Positions 38,725 through 45,852 of a stretch of DNA of 64,000 nucleotides are shown here, piece by piece (position 1 is the stretch's first letter; each line of letters begins with the position of its first letter). The notes beneath the pieces are model-generated. The model was not told the DNA's origin, did not search any database, and saw only the letters and a list, made by a program, of their open reading frames with translations. A program made the translations under genes and the position numbers. The stretch is from Novosphingobium huizhouense. Lineage in GTDB: Bacteria > Pseudomonadota > Alphaproteobacteria > Sphingomonadales > Sphingomonadaceae. The stretch lies in NCBI RefSeq assembly GCF_020179475.1, contig NZ_JAILXZ010000006.1, positions 1 to 64,000 on the forward strand, given 5' to 3'.

Positions 38725-40008
38725 TCAGCGCCAGCTCTTGAGCCAGGTATAATCGATGTACGAGTTGGGCCGGGGCAGCGCACCGGCCGCGAGGATCGGG
38801 TAGAACCCGACGAACAGCGTCAGCGCGACCCCGGTGGCGAGATAGACCGGCCAGCGGCGGTGCGCCTCCCACCACTCTGCGAGCACGACCGCCAGCGCCG
38901 CCACCAGGAACACGCTGGCGAGCGCGTAGTGGTAGTAGAACTGCACCGGCTTGCCGTTGAACGCCCAGAACACCAGCGCAAGCACGTAGAGCGCGACGAT
39001 TCCCAGTCGCAGGCGATCCCCGCGCACACCGTCCCAGGCGCAGAACACCAGCGCCGGAAGCCCGGCCAGCATGGTGAACGGATTGCCCAGCATCAGCACC
39101 CCGCGCTGGGCTCCGTCGACGTTCTCGTAGAGGAACCAGATCGGCCGGATGTTGAACACCCACTGCCACCAGCGGCTCATGTAGGTGTGCGGCTTCACCA
39201 CGCTGTCCTGCAGTTGCAGCATGTAGCCCTGCCACGGGATCAGGCCCTGCAGCGTCATCGGCTGCACCTTGTAGAAGAACGCGGGCGCGAAGGTCGCGAG
39301 GTAGACGACCACCGGCCACAGGCCGAGCCAGACCGCGGCCTCGATCAGCGATATCCCCGGAACGGGGCCGGCCCGGCGCGCGACCAGGACACCGGCCCGC
39401 GCGCGCGGGGGCAGGGTGCGCCAGCGCACCCAGGCGAACAGCAGCCCCGGCGCCACCAGCAGCGGCGCGCCGTTCCACTTGGCCCCGAGCGAGAGGCCGA
39501 GGAACAACCCGCACAGCACGAGGTGGCCCCGCCCGCCCTTCCTCCACGCCAACGCCCACTGCCAGAACGCGAGCGCCATCATCGCCAGCATCGTCATGTC
39601 GAGCATCGCGATCCGGCTGAGGATGAACCAGACGAAGTCGGTCGCCAACAGCACCGCGAACAGGATCGCGGCGCTGCGCGCCCCTGATGCCCACCACAGC
39701 GCGCGGCTCGCCGCGAACAGGCCGATCGCGCCCAGGACCGCGTTGGGGAACCGCCAGCCGAACGCGGTGTCGCCGAACGCGCGGATGCCGAGCGAAATCA
39801 TCTCCTTGGCAAGGAGCGGGTGCTCGGGATTGAAGCGCCGGGTGAGGTCGATCAGGCGGCGCGCGGCGGGCAGGTAGTGGATCTCGTCGAACATCGGCTT
39901 GGACGGAATCGCAAGCCGGTGGAGCGCAACGAGGAGGAACGCTGCGGCGATGCCCAGCAGCCAGAGCAGGGGATCGCGCTGCGGCGCGGTGCGGGGCATG
40001 ACCTTCAT
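38725..40008 (-). CDS. PMT-type GT-C glycosyltransferase (GT39)
   Basis: A 427-residue GT-C glycosyltransferase of the protein O-mannosyltransferase/ArnT superfamily, closest in layout to GT39. The first periplasmic loop contains the catalytic acidic motif in KPMFDEIHYLPAARR, then NPEHPLLAKEMISLG. About ten membrane segments follow, with the conserved HTYMSRWWQWVFNIRPIWFL region and a C-terminal SYIDYTWLKSWR. It would transfer a lipid-linked sugar to a periplasmic acceptor. It faces the polyprenyl-phosphate sugar synthase, tail to tail. The acceptor could be protein or glycan. Confidence 0.82.
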   Translation of the reverse strand: MKVMPRTAPQRDPLLWLLGIAAAFLLVALHRLAIPSKPMFDEIHYLPAARRLIDLTRRFNPEHPLLAKEMISLGIRAFGDTAFGWRFPNAVLGAIGLFAASRALWWASGARSAAILFAVLLATDFVWFILSRIAMLDMTMLAMMALAFWQWALAWRKGGRGHLVLCGLFLGLSLGAKWNGAPLLVAPGLLFAWVRWRTLPPRARAGVLVARRAGPVPGISLIEAAVWLGLWPVVVYLATFAPAFFYKVQPMTLQGLIPWQGYMLQLQDSVVKPHTYMSRWWQWVFNIRPIWFLYENVDGAQRGVLMLGNPFTMLAGLPALVFCAWDGVRGDRLRLGIVALYVLALVFWAFNGKPVQFYYHYALASVFLVAALAVVLAEWWEAHRRWPVYLATGVALTLFVGFYPILAAGALPRPNSYIDYTWLKSWR

Positions 40009-40039
40009 GTTGCCGCCGCAGATAGGCGATGTCCGCCCC

Positions 40040-40067
40040 CGCGTGCAATCCCGCGCGCTTGCACGCG
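40040..40067 (+). promoter_or_regulatory. Hairpin in the metZ leader
   Basis: CGCGTGCAA and TTGCACGCG form a perfect 9-bp stem around a 10-base loop, 28 bases before the metZ start codon. SAM-II riboswitches control sulfhydrylase genes in other alphaproteobacteria and share a TTGCA before the closing stem. The other conserved SAM-II parts are not seen, so this is only a regulatory candidate. Confidence 0.35.
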
Positions 40068-40094
40068 CTCCAAGCCGAAACTAAGGCGAAAGCC

Positions 40095-41303
40095 ATGAAG
40101 CGCACCACCGGCCAGGACCGTTCGATCACCGCCCAATGGCGTCCCGCAACCCAGGCGGTCCGCGCCGGCACCTGGCGCTCGGACAAGGGCGAGACGAGCG
40201 AGGCCTTGTTCCTCACCTCGGGCTTTTCCTACGACGATGCGGGCACCGTTGCCGCGCGCTTCGCCGGCGAAGACGACGGCATGACCTATTCGCGCGTCCA
40301 GAACCCGACCGTGCAGATGCTCGAGGAGCGCATCGCGGTGCTCGAGGGCGCCGAGGCGTGCCGCGCGCAGGCGAGCGGCATGGCCGCGATGACCACCGCG
40401 CTGCTGTGCCAGCTCTCGGCGGGAGACCACATCGTCGCGGCCAAGGCGGCGTTCGGTTCGTGCCGCTGGCTGGTCGACAACCTGCTGCCGCGCTTCGGCA
40501 TCGCCGGAACCACGATCGACGCTGCCGACAACGCCGCCTGGGAAGCGGCGATCCGGCCCGAGACCAAGGTGTTCTTCTTCGAAAGCCCGGCCAACCCGAC
40601 GATGGGCCTGGTCGATCTCGAATTCGTCTGCGGGCTTGCCCGCAGGCACGGCATCGTCACCGTCGTGGACAACGCCTTCGCCACCAGCGCGCTGCAGCGG
40701 CCTCTCGACTTCGGCGCCGACGTCGTCGCCTACTCGGCCACCAAGATGATGGACGGTCAGGGCCGCGTGCTGGCCGGCGCGGTCTGCGGCTCGCGCGATT
40801 TCATCGAAGGCGTGCTTCACCCGTTCCAGCGCAACACCGGCCCGAATTGCGCGCCGTTCAACGCCTGGGTCGTGCTCAAGGGACTTGAGACCCTGGACTT
40901 GCGCATCCGCCGCCAGAGCGAGAACGCGCTCGAAGTCGCGCGCTTCCTCGAAGGCCGCGTGCCGCGCGTGCTCTATCCCTTCCTCGAAAGCCACCCGCAG
41001 TTCGCGCTGGCGCAGAAGCAGATGCAGGCGGGCGGCGGCATCCTCTCGCTCGAGCTCGACGGCGGCCGGGCGCAGGCGCACGCCTTGCTCGACGCGCTCC
41101 GGCTCGTGGACATTTCGAACAACATCGGCGACTCGCGCTCGCTGATGTGCCACCCCGCCTCGACCACGCACCACGGGGTGGGGCCCGAGACACGCGCGGA
41201 CATGGGCGTCACCGAAGGCATGCTCCGGCTCAACGTCGGGCTGGAGGACCCCTCCGACATCATCGCCGACCTCGACCAGGCGCTGACCCGAGCCGGACTC
41301 TAA
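40095..41303 (+). CDS. metZ: O-succinylhomoserine sulfhydrylase
   Basis: A 402-residue PLP enzyme of the Cys/Met metabolism family that makes homocysteine from O-succinylhomoserine and sulfide. The PLP-binding Lys is about residue 217 in YSATKMMDGQGR. The tyrosine/arginine motif TYSRVQNPTVQMLEERIAVL and FESPANPTMGLVDLE are present. The MDGQGRVLAGAVCG variant after the lysine is typical of MetZ rather than MetB or MetC. ATG 40095 is supported by AAGGCGA just upstream. It is divergent from the PMT-type gene. Its leader contains a 9-bp hairpin. Confidence 0.92.
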   Translation: MKRTTGQDRSITAQWRPATQAVRAGTWRSDKGETSEALFLTSGFSYDDAGTVAARFAGEDDGMTYSRVQNPTVQMLEERIAVLEGAEACRAQASGMAAMTTALLCQLSAGDHIVAAKAAFGSCRWLVDNLLPRFGIAGTTIDAADNAAWEAAIRPETKVFFFESPANPTMGLVDLEFVCGLARRHGIVTVVDNAFATSALQRPLDFGADVVAYSATKMMDGQGRVLAGAVCGSRDFIEGVLHPFQRNTGPNCAPFNAWVVLKGLETLDLRIRRQSENALEVARFLEGRVPRVLYPFLESHPQFALAQKQMQAGGGILSLELDGGRAQAHALLDALRLVDISNNIGDSRSLMCHPASTTHHGVGPETRADMGVTEGMLRLNVGLEDPSDIIADLDQALTRAGL

Positions 41304-41336
41304 GTTATTGAAAATGATAAATAATTTAAGTTATTG
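41301..41336. repeat. Direct repeat in an AT-rich island
   Basis: TAAGTTATTG occurs at 41301-41310 and again at 41327-41336, with AT-only-like sequence between. The first copy begins with the metZ stop codon. The middle, GAAAATGATAAATAATTT, resembles a Fur box (about 13 of 19 positions by eye). It lies just upstream of the HWE kinase gene and is strikingly AT-rich for this genome. Confidence 0.45.
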
Positions 41337-41350
41337 CATCACCTCGTGCG

Positions 41351-42736
41351 GTGCGTAGATTGGGCACGGACGGGGCTGCGACGGAGCGTGCATTGCTGGC
41401 CGAAGCCCATTTATCGGCGATAGTCCAGTCGTCGGACGATGCGATCATCAGCAAGACCCTGGATGGAACGGTCGTCAGCTGGAATCCCGCGGCGACCCGG
41501 ATCTTCGGATGGACCGAAGGCGAAATGGTCGGCCAGTCGATCCGCACCATCATTCCCGCCGACCGGCAGGACGAGGAGGACGACATCCTCGCCCGGATCG
41601 GGCGGGGCGAACGGGTCCGCTCGTTCGAAACGGTCCGCCAGAGGAAGGACGGCGGCCTGCTCCACGTCTCGCTGACCGTTTCGCCGATCCTCGATCCGGG
41701 CGGCCGGATCATCGGCGCGAGCAAGATCGCGCGCGACGTCACCGACCGGCATGCGGCGCAGGCCGCGCACGACGAGAGCGAGCTCAAGTTCCGCATGCTG
41801 GCGGACAACATTTCGCAGCTCGCGTGGATCGCCTCGCCCGATGGCGCGCTCACCTGGTACAACCAGCGGTGGTACGACTACACCGGCACCGCCTTCGAGC
41901 AGATGCAGGGCTGGGGCTGGGCCGCCGTGCATCACCCAGAACATCTCGACCGGGTGCGCGACCATTTCAGCGCCTGCATCGCGGCCGGCACCGAGTGGGA
42001 AGACACCTTCCCGCTGCGCGGCGCCGACGGCCGGTTCCGCTGGTTCCTGTCGCGGGCCAAGCCGATCCGCGACGAAGGCGGCGCGATCGTCAACTGGTTC
42101 GGCACGAACACCGACGTCACCGAACTGCTCGAGAAGGAAGAGCAGATCCGCTCGCTGATGATGGAGGTCAACCACCGCTCGAAGAACATGCTTTCGGTGG
42201 TTCAGGCGCTGGTGCGCCGGTCGGGTGGAAACGATGCAGCCTTCCTCGAGCGGTTCGAGAACCGCCTCGCCTCGCTCTCGGCCAATCAGGACCTGCTGGT
42301 TCGCCGCGGCTGGGCGGCGATTCCGATCGGCGAACTGGTCGAGGCGCAGCTGGCGACGGTGGGGCGCCAAGCCCGCAGTCATGTCCACGCCCGCGGCCCT
42401 GCTTTCGACCTGTCGCCCCGCAGCGCCGAAATCATCGGGATGGCGCTGCACGAGCTCGCGACCAACGCGCTCAAATACGGTGCGCTGTCGCGCCCGGAGG
42501 GCCAGGTCAGCCTTGCCTGGCAGAGCCTGCCCGGAGACCGTCTTGTGATCGAATGGCGCGAGGCAGGCGGTCCCCGCCTCAACGGTCCGCCGCAAGCGCC
42601 CGGCTTCGGCACGACCCTGATCCACCACATTCCCGCGCGCAGTCTCAAGGCCGATGTCGTGCTCGCCTACGAGCCCGCCGGGCTCGTCTGGCGCCTCGAA
42701 TGCGATGGCGCGATTGCGCGCTCGCTGGCCAACTGA
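41351..42736 (+). CDS. PAS-PAS HWE-family histidine kinase
   Basis: A soluble 461-residue sensor kinase. PAS domain 1 covers about 17-130 (IVQSSDDAIISKTLDG, IFGWTEGEMVGQ), PAS domain 2 about 145-260 (ISQLAWIASPDGALTWYNQR, GWGWAAVHHPEHLD). The HWE kinase core then has the phospho-acceptor His275 in MEVNHRSKNML, the N-box HELATNALKYGALS, and the WxE motif in IEWREAGG. There is no receiver domain and no cysteine typical of LOV sensing. The given start is GTG. Such kinases in Sphingomonadales often feed the general stress response; no phyR or ecfG lies next to it. Confidence 0.9.
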   Translation: MRRLGTDGAATERALLAEAHLSAIVQSSDDAIISKTLDGTVVSWNPAATRIFGWTEGEMVGQSIRTIIPADRQDEEDDILARIGRGERVRSFETVRQRKDGGLLHVSLTVSPILDPGGRIIGASKIARDVTDRHAAQAAHDESELKFRMLADNISQLAWIASPDGALTWYNQRWYDYTGTAFEQMQGWGWAAVHHPEHLDRVRDHFSACIAAGTEWEDTFPLRGADGRFRWFLSRAKPIRDEGGAIVNWFGTNTDVTELLEKEEQIRSLMMEVNHRSKNMLSVVQALVRRSGGNDAAFLERFENRLASLSANQDLLVRRGWAAIPIGELVEAQLATVGRQARSHVHARGPAFDLSPRSAEIIGMALHELATNALKYGALSRPEGQVSLAWQSLPGDRLVIEWREAGGPRLNGPPQAPGFGTTLIHHIPARSLKADVVLAYEPAGLVWRLECDGAIARSLAN

Positions 42737-42742
42737 CCCGGC

Positions 42743-42997
42743 TCAGCCGGCCGACGACACATCCTGCGCCAGCGCTTCGCGGTCGCGCTTGACCAGCGCG
42801 TTCTCGGCGCGCCCCATGGTCCAGTTCTTGCCGAGCCGGACCTTGCTGTTGGGCGCACACCAGATCTCGCCGGTGCTGTCGATCGCGGTCACCCAGATCA
42901 GGTTGTGCTCCTGGCCGTAGTCGATCATCCCGATCGCATAGCCATCGCCTTTGCCGAGCACGTGCAGCGGGATCGTGGGATTGAGTTGGGTAAACAC
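42743..42997 (-). CDS. Conserved 84-aa protein, function unknown
   Basis: An 84-residue protein starting at GTG 42997 (MFTQLNPTIPLHVLGKGDGY...), with GGAGA ten bases upstream. The central YGQEHNLIWVTAIDSTGEIW and the CAPNSKVRLGKNWTMGR segment look like a small beta-sheet domain. I recall very similar short proteins in other Sphingomonadales but know of no assigned function. Predicted cytoplasmic, with no signal or membrane segment. It converges with the HWE kinase gene, six bases apart, and lies 76 bp after ubiK on the same strand. Confidence 0.72.
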   Translation of the reverse strand: MFTQLNPTIPLHVLGKGDGYAIGMIDYGQEHNLIWVTAIDSTGEIWCAPNSKVRLGKNWTMGRAENALVKRDREALAQDVSSAG

Positions 42998-43073
42998 GGG
43001 GCAGCGCTCTCCTTCGAACGCAATCCCAACTGGCCGGCGAAGACGCGTGTTCCCTGCCCGCAAGGGCGGAGGG

Positions 43074-43361
43074 TCAGCCGACCGCGGTATCGTCCGCCGC
43101 AGCGGCGATGTCGCCCGCGGCCGATCCGCCCTCGAGCTTGGCGAGCCGCGCCTTCAGCGCCTCGACTTCCTCGCGCGCGGTCGCGGCCATTTCCTTCACC
43201 GCGTCGAACTCCTCGCGGCTGATGAAGTCGAGCCCGCCCATCGCTTCGCGCAGCTTCTCCCGCGCCGTCGCGCCCGCTTCGCGGCTCATCCCGGCGAAAG
43301 TGCCGGCGGCGCCGTTCAGCAGCTTCACGAAGTCGGCGATCAGCGGGTTTTCGCTCTGCAT
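43074..43361 (-). CDS. ubiK: UbiK-like ubiquinone accessory factor
   Basis: A 95-residue BMFP-family coiled-coil protein related to UbiK/YqiC, an accessory factor of the ubiquinone biosynthetic complex under oxygen. The order is a short amphipathic N-terminal helix (PLIADFVKLLNGAAGTFAGM), the conserved DFISREEFDAVKEMA and a coiled coil EEVEALKARLAKLE, ending in an acidic Ala-rich tail. E. coli UbiK is a similar length and trimeric. ATG 43361 is the only sensible start. It lies 85 bp after the tspO stop, same strand. Confidence 0.85.
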   Translation of the reverse strand: MQSENPLIADFVKLLNGAAGTFAGMSREAGATAREKLREAMGGLDFISREEFDAVKEMAATAREEVEALKARLAKLEGGSAAGDIAAAADDTAVG

Positions 43362-43446
43362 GTCCTGACCTTCTGCACCGGCCGCGCCACACTGCGCGAG
43401 CCTCGTGCGGCCTAAATGGTCGCGCCCGTCGCCATGCGCAAGGCCG

Positions 43447-44001
43447 TCACAGCTCGACCCGCACCGCCGCGCCCGACGAGCGCACCTGCTCGGCGCCGGG
43501 ATTGAGCGCCACGAACTGCCAGTTGAGGTAGGCGGCGAAGCAGATCCACGCGAGGTAGGGGACAAGCAACAAGCCCGCCGCCCGCCGGATCCGCGCGAAC
43601 GCCACCAGCGTCGCCAGCACGGCCACGATCATCGCGGCGATGATCGCCAGCGCCAGCGTAAGCCGGTGCAGGGCGAAGAACACCGGGCTCCACGACAGGT
43701 TGAGCAGCAATTGCACCACGAACAGCGCGATCGCCACGCCCCGACCGCGCGCGCCCCAGGCCGAGACGATCAGCGCCAGTGCGAACCCCATCGCCACGTA
43801 GAGCACGCTCCAGACGATGCCGAAGGTTGCGGGCGGCGGATAGAGCGCGGGCTTCCTCAGCGTCGCGAACCAGGCGTTGGCCGGTCCGCTTCCGGCCGCA
43901 ATTCCCGAAAGCATCCCCAGACCCAGGACGAGCGGAACGATGAACAGCGACCAGCGCAGCAGGCTGGCGCGCAACTGCGCAGGAGAAGCGAGATATCTCA
44001 T
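43447..44001 (-). CDS. tspO: TspO/MBR family protein
   Basis: A 184-residue membrane protein of the TspO/translocator-protein family with five helices. Conserved stretches are RKPALYPPPATFGIVWSVLY, LNLSWSPVFFALHRLTLA and the LVPYLAWICFAAYLN cholesterol/porphyrin-site helix. Bacterial TspO binds porphyrins and affects tetrapyrrole and redox-linked regulation. It is longer at the N-terminus than the shortest members by about 15 residues. It runs in the same direction as ubiK and may be transcribed with it. Confidence 0.9.
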   Translation of the reverse strand: MRYLASPAQLRASLLRWSLFIVPLVLGLGMLSGIAAGSGPANAWFATLRKPALYPPPATFGIVWSVLYVAMGFALALIVSAWGARGRGVAIALFVVQLLLNLSWSPVFFALHRLTLALAIIAAMIVAVLATLVAFARIRRAAGLLLVPYLAWICFAAYLNWQFVALNPGAEQVRSSGAAVRVEL

Positions 44002-44100
44002 GGTACCCGAGCAGCGACCCCCATCGATTCGTGCTTGTGCTCCCGGCGATATTGGCGGGCGCTTGTCATTCCTGCAATTCCCCCGACGAACCGGGCCAAG

Positions 44101-44868
44101 TCAATCGCGCGTTGCCGACACGAGAAATTCGACGTTGCCTTCGGGCCCGGTGATCGGACTTTCGACGATCCCGTCGACCCGCCAGCCTTCGCCCTCGAGC
44201 CAGGCGCGCACTTCGCCGCAGACCCGCTCGTGCAACAGGGGATCGCGCACCACCCCGCCCTTGCCCACTTCGGCGCGGCCGACCTCGAACTGCGGCTTGA
44301 TCAGCGCCACCAGCCGGGTCGGTCGCGTCGCCAGCGCGAGCGGCACCTCGAGCACCTTGCGCAAGGCGATGAAGCTCGCATCGCAAACCACCCAGGCCGC
44401 CGCACGGTCGATGTGGGCCGGGGTGAGGATGCGCGCGCTGGTCTGTTCGAGCACGGTGACGCGCGGATCCTGCCGCAACTTCCACGCCAGCTGGTTGGTC
44501 CCCGAATCCACGGCAAAGACGTGGGCGGCGCCCTTCTGCAGCAGGACATCGGTGAAGCCGCCGGTCGAGCTGCCGATGTCCATCGCCACCACGCCTGCGG
44601 GATCCAGCCCGAAATGGTCGATGGCATGGGCTAGCTTGATCCCTCCGCGCGAAACCCACGGGTGGTCGCGCCCGCGCACCTCGAGCGGCGCGTCGAGCGC
44701 CAGCGGCTGGCCGGCCTTGGCGATCTTGGTCTCGCCCGAAAAGACCACGCCGGCAAGGATCAGCGCCTGCGCGCGGCTGCGGCTTTCGACAAGCCCGCGG
44801 TCGACCAGCATCTGGTCGACGCGCAGCTTCGCCCCGGCGGGGCTTCTTGGGGGACGGGTTGAGGTCAC
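44101..44868 (-). CDS. tlyA: TlyA-family RNA methyltransferase
   Basis: A 255-residue protein with an N-terminal S4 RNA-binding domain (KLRVDQMLVDRGLVESRSRA) and an FtsJ-like methyltransferase with the SAM motif MDIGSSTGGFTDVLLQKGA. TlyA enzymes 2'-O-methylate cytidines in 16S and/or 23S rRNA. GTG 44868 is preferred, with GGAAGAG upstream and a normal N-terminal length. An ATG at 44895 would place its start codon on top of the opposite gene's ATG. The divergent lipoprotein gene starts only 25 bp away, so any promoter must lie inside one of the genes or be shared. Confidence 0.88.
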   Translation of the reverse strand: MTSTRPPRSPAGAKLRVDQMLVDRGLVESRSRAQALILAGVVFSGETKIAKAGQPLALDAPLEVRGRDHPWVSRGGIKLAHAIDHFGLDPAGVVAMDIGSSTGGFTDVLLQKGAAHVFAVDSGTNQLAWKLRQDPRVTVLEQTSARILTPAHIDRAAAWVVCDASFIALRKVLEVPLALATRPTRLVALIKPQFEVGRAEVGKGGVVRDPLLHERVCGEVRAWLEGEGWRVDGIVESPITGPEGNVEFLVSATRD

Positions 44869-44893
44869 TTCGCGTCTCTTCCATAAGCCGGGC

Positions 44894-45439
44894 ATGAAGA
44901 TCAACCGCACCGGCCTGCCACTCCTGCTTTCCGCCGCGCTTGCCGGCTGCGTCGCGGCGCCGGCCCCGCCGCCGCCCCCGCCACCTGCACCGCGGTCAAC
45001 GCCGGCGGCGCCCCCTTCCCTGCCGGCCCCGGCGCCGCGCGACTGGCGCGATGCAGCACAGACCCCGGGCGAATGGCGCTATGGCCAGACGCCGGGCGGC
45101 AGCCAGGCGCGCTTCGTCTCGACCGCCGGCGACGCGATCGTCACCCTGCGGTGCGACCGCGCCGCCGGAACCGTGACGCTCTACCGCAACGGAGCTGCGA
45201 GCGCACCGCTCCCCGCGACGATCACCACCACCAGCGAGAGCCGCGTGGTCACCGCCGCCCCGGTCGCTGCCGCCACCCCGGCGATGGTCGCCCTCGCCTT
45301 TGCGCGGAACGACCGCCTGCTCGACGCGATGGCCTTCAGTCGCGGCAGGTTTTCCATAGACATCAATGGCTTGCCGGTTCTCTACCTGCCAGCCTGGGCC
45401 GAGCTCGGCCGGGTTGTCGAAGATTGCCGGAGGGTGTGA
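44894..45439 (+). CDS. Proline-rich lipoprotein, unrecognised
   Basis: A 181-residue predicted lipoprotein. The signal peptide ends in the lipobox LAGC (Cys18), then a Pro/Ala-rich linker of about 30 residues. The C-terminal domain has WRYGQTPGGSQARFVSTAGD, VTLRCDRAAGTVTLYRNG and a closing LPVLYLPAWAELGRVVEDCR. I recall such 180-residue proteins from Sphingomonadales but no function. The two C-terminal cysteines could pair in the periplasm. It is divergent from tlyA at a distance of only 25 bp. Confidence 0.72.
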   Translation: MKINRTGLPLLLSAALAGCVAAPAPPPPPPPAPRSTPAAPPSLPAPAPRDWRDAAQTPGEWRYGQTPGGSQARFVSTAGDAIVTLRCDRAAGTVTLYRNGAASAPLPATITTTSESRVVTAAPVAAATPAMVALAFARNDRLLDAMAFSRGRFSIDINGLPVLYLPAWAELGRVVEDCRRV

Positions 45440-45571
45440 GCGCGCGCCGCTGCAATCGGGCGCGAAGCCGCCATCCTGACGACAAAAAAATTTCGCACAA
45501 GACTTGTTGTTGACCGCGCGATGAATCACATTGCCAGCAAGGCCGACGCGACGCCGCGGCGCTTCGGTCCA

Positions 45572-45585
45572 GCCACGAGAGTGGC
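45572..45585 (+). ncRNA. GNRA-type hairpin of the 45.6-kb leader
   Basis: GCCAC and GTGGC close a GAGA tetraloop, a stable small RNA hairpin. It lies just before the micro-ORF and is probably part of the same transcript. Its function is unknown. Confidence 0.35.
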
Positions 45586-45605
45586 GACTTTGGCTCAACA
45601 GCGCG

Positions 45606-45619
45606 AAAGGAGGTGATCC
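45606..45619 (+). promoter_or_regulatory. Full-length Shine-Dalgarno, 14 nt
   Basis: AAAGGAGGTGATCC is the exact complement of the last 14 bases expected at the 3' end of alphaproteobacterial 16S rRNA. The GGAGG core ends seven bases before the ATG at 45621. Ordinary ribosome-binding sites in this window match only four to six bases. Confidence 0.75.
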
Positions 45620-45620
45620 G

Positions 45621-45677
45621 ATGTCTCATGGTTCAGCAGAGAGGTCGGTACAGTCCCGCGCGAGGCATTATCGCTGA
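45621..45677 (+). CDS. 18-aa micro-ORF, possible leader peptide
   Basis: A tiny frame encodes MSHGSAERSVQSRARHYR and ends with TGA. It is preceded by the 14-nt Shine-Dalgarno described above, so translation is likely if the RNA is made. The peptide is basic, with four Arg and four Ser, and contains almost no branched-chain residues, so it is not a classical leader for ilvE attenuation. I do not recognise it with certainty. It may be a leader peptide, a regulatory micro-protein, or an RNA that binds ribosomes. Confidence 0.5.
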   Translation: MSHGSAERSVQSRARHYR

Positions 45678-45733
45678 GTTTCGATTAAGCGATAAAGGCT
45701 TCGTGGGCGGCACTTCCGGCCGCTGACCATGCG

Positions 45734-45766
45734 AAGGGCCGCTCCGGATTGACCGGCGCGGCCCTT
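45734..45766 (+). terminator. Terminator between micro-ORF and ilvE
   Basis: AAGGGCCGC at 45734-45742 pairs perfectly with GCGGCCCTT at 45758-45766, and CCGG pairs with CCGG inside. The following bases are CACATTTATTAC, only moderately T-rich. Its 5' arm overlaps a CGAAG that could instead pair with CTTCG at 45699-45703, so the two folds exclude each other. Confidence 0.65.
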
Positions 45767-45852
45767 CACATTTATTACATTCTGCTTGCTTCTTGCGCAA
45801 TAATCGTTCACGGAGCGCGCTCCATTACGATTCCAGCAAGGACATCCGAGCG

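Larger units (their letters stand above)
45440..45852. other. Intergenic region, micro-ORF and hairpins
   Basis: This 413-bp gap contains no conventional gene, but it is not empty. In order it has a possible -35 TTGACC near 45510, a 10-bp palindrome CGCCGCGGCG at 45552-45561, a GAGA-loop hairpin at 45572-45585, a micro-ORF with a very strong Shine-Dalgarno at 45606-45677, a possible antiterminator stem near 45699-45736, and a terminator at 45734-45766. The last 85 bp before ilvE are AT-rich and probably hold its promoter. Confidence 0.55.

Noticed and set aside
40009..40094. A confident SAM-II riboswitch call upstream of metZ
   Set aside because: Only the TTGCA and a GC stem agree. The GATTT-like loop and GCTAAA tail are absent, so I list it only as a candidate hairpin.
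44869..44910. Upstream starts for tlyA at 44895 (ATG) and 44910 (GTG)
   Set aside because: They would overlap the divergent lipoprotein start and add residues before the S4 domain that the family does not need. GTG 44868 has a ribosome-binding site.
45621..45677. Reading the micro-ORF as a classical ilv attenuator peptide
   Set aside because: The peptide has one Val and no Ile or Leu, so stalling on branched-chain codons cannot be the mechanism.
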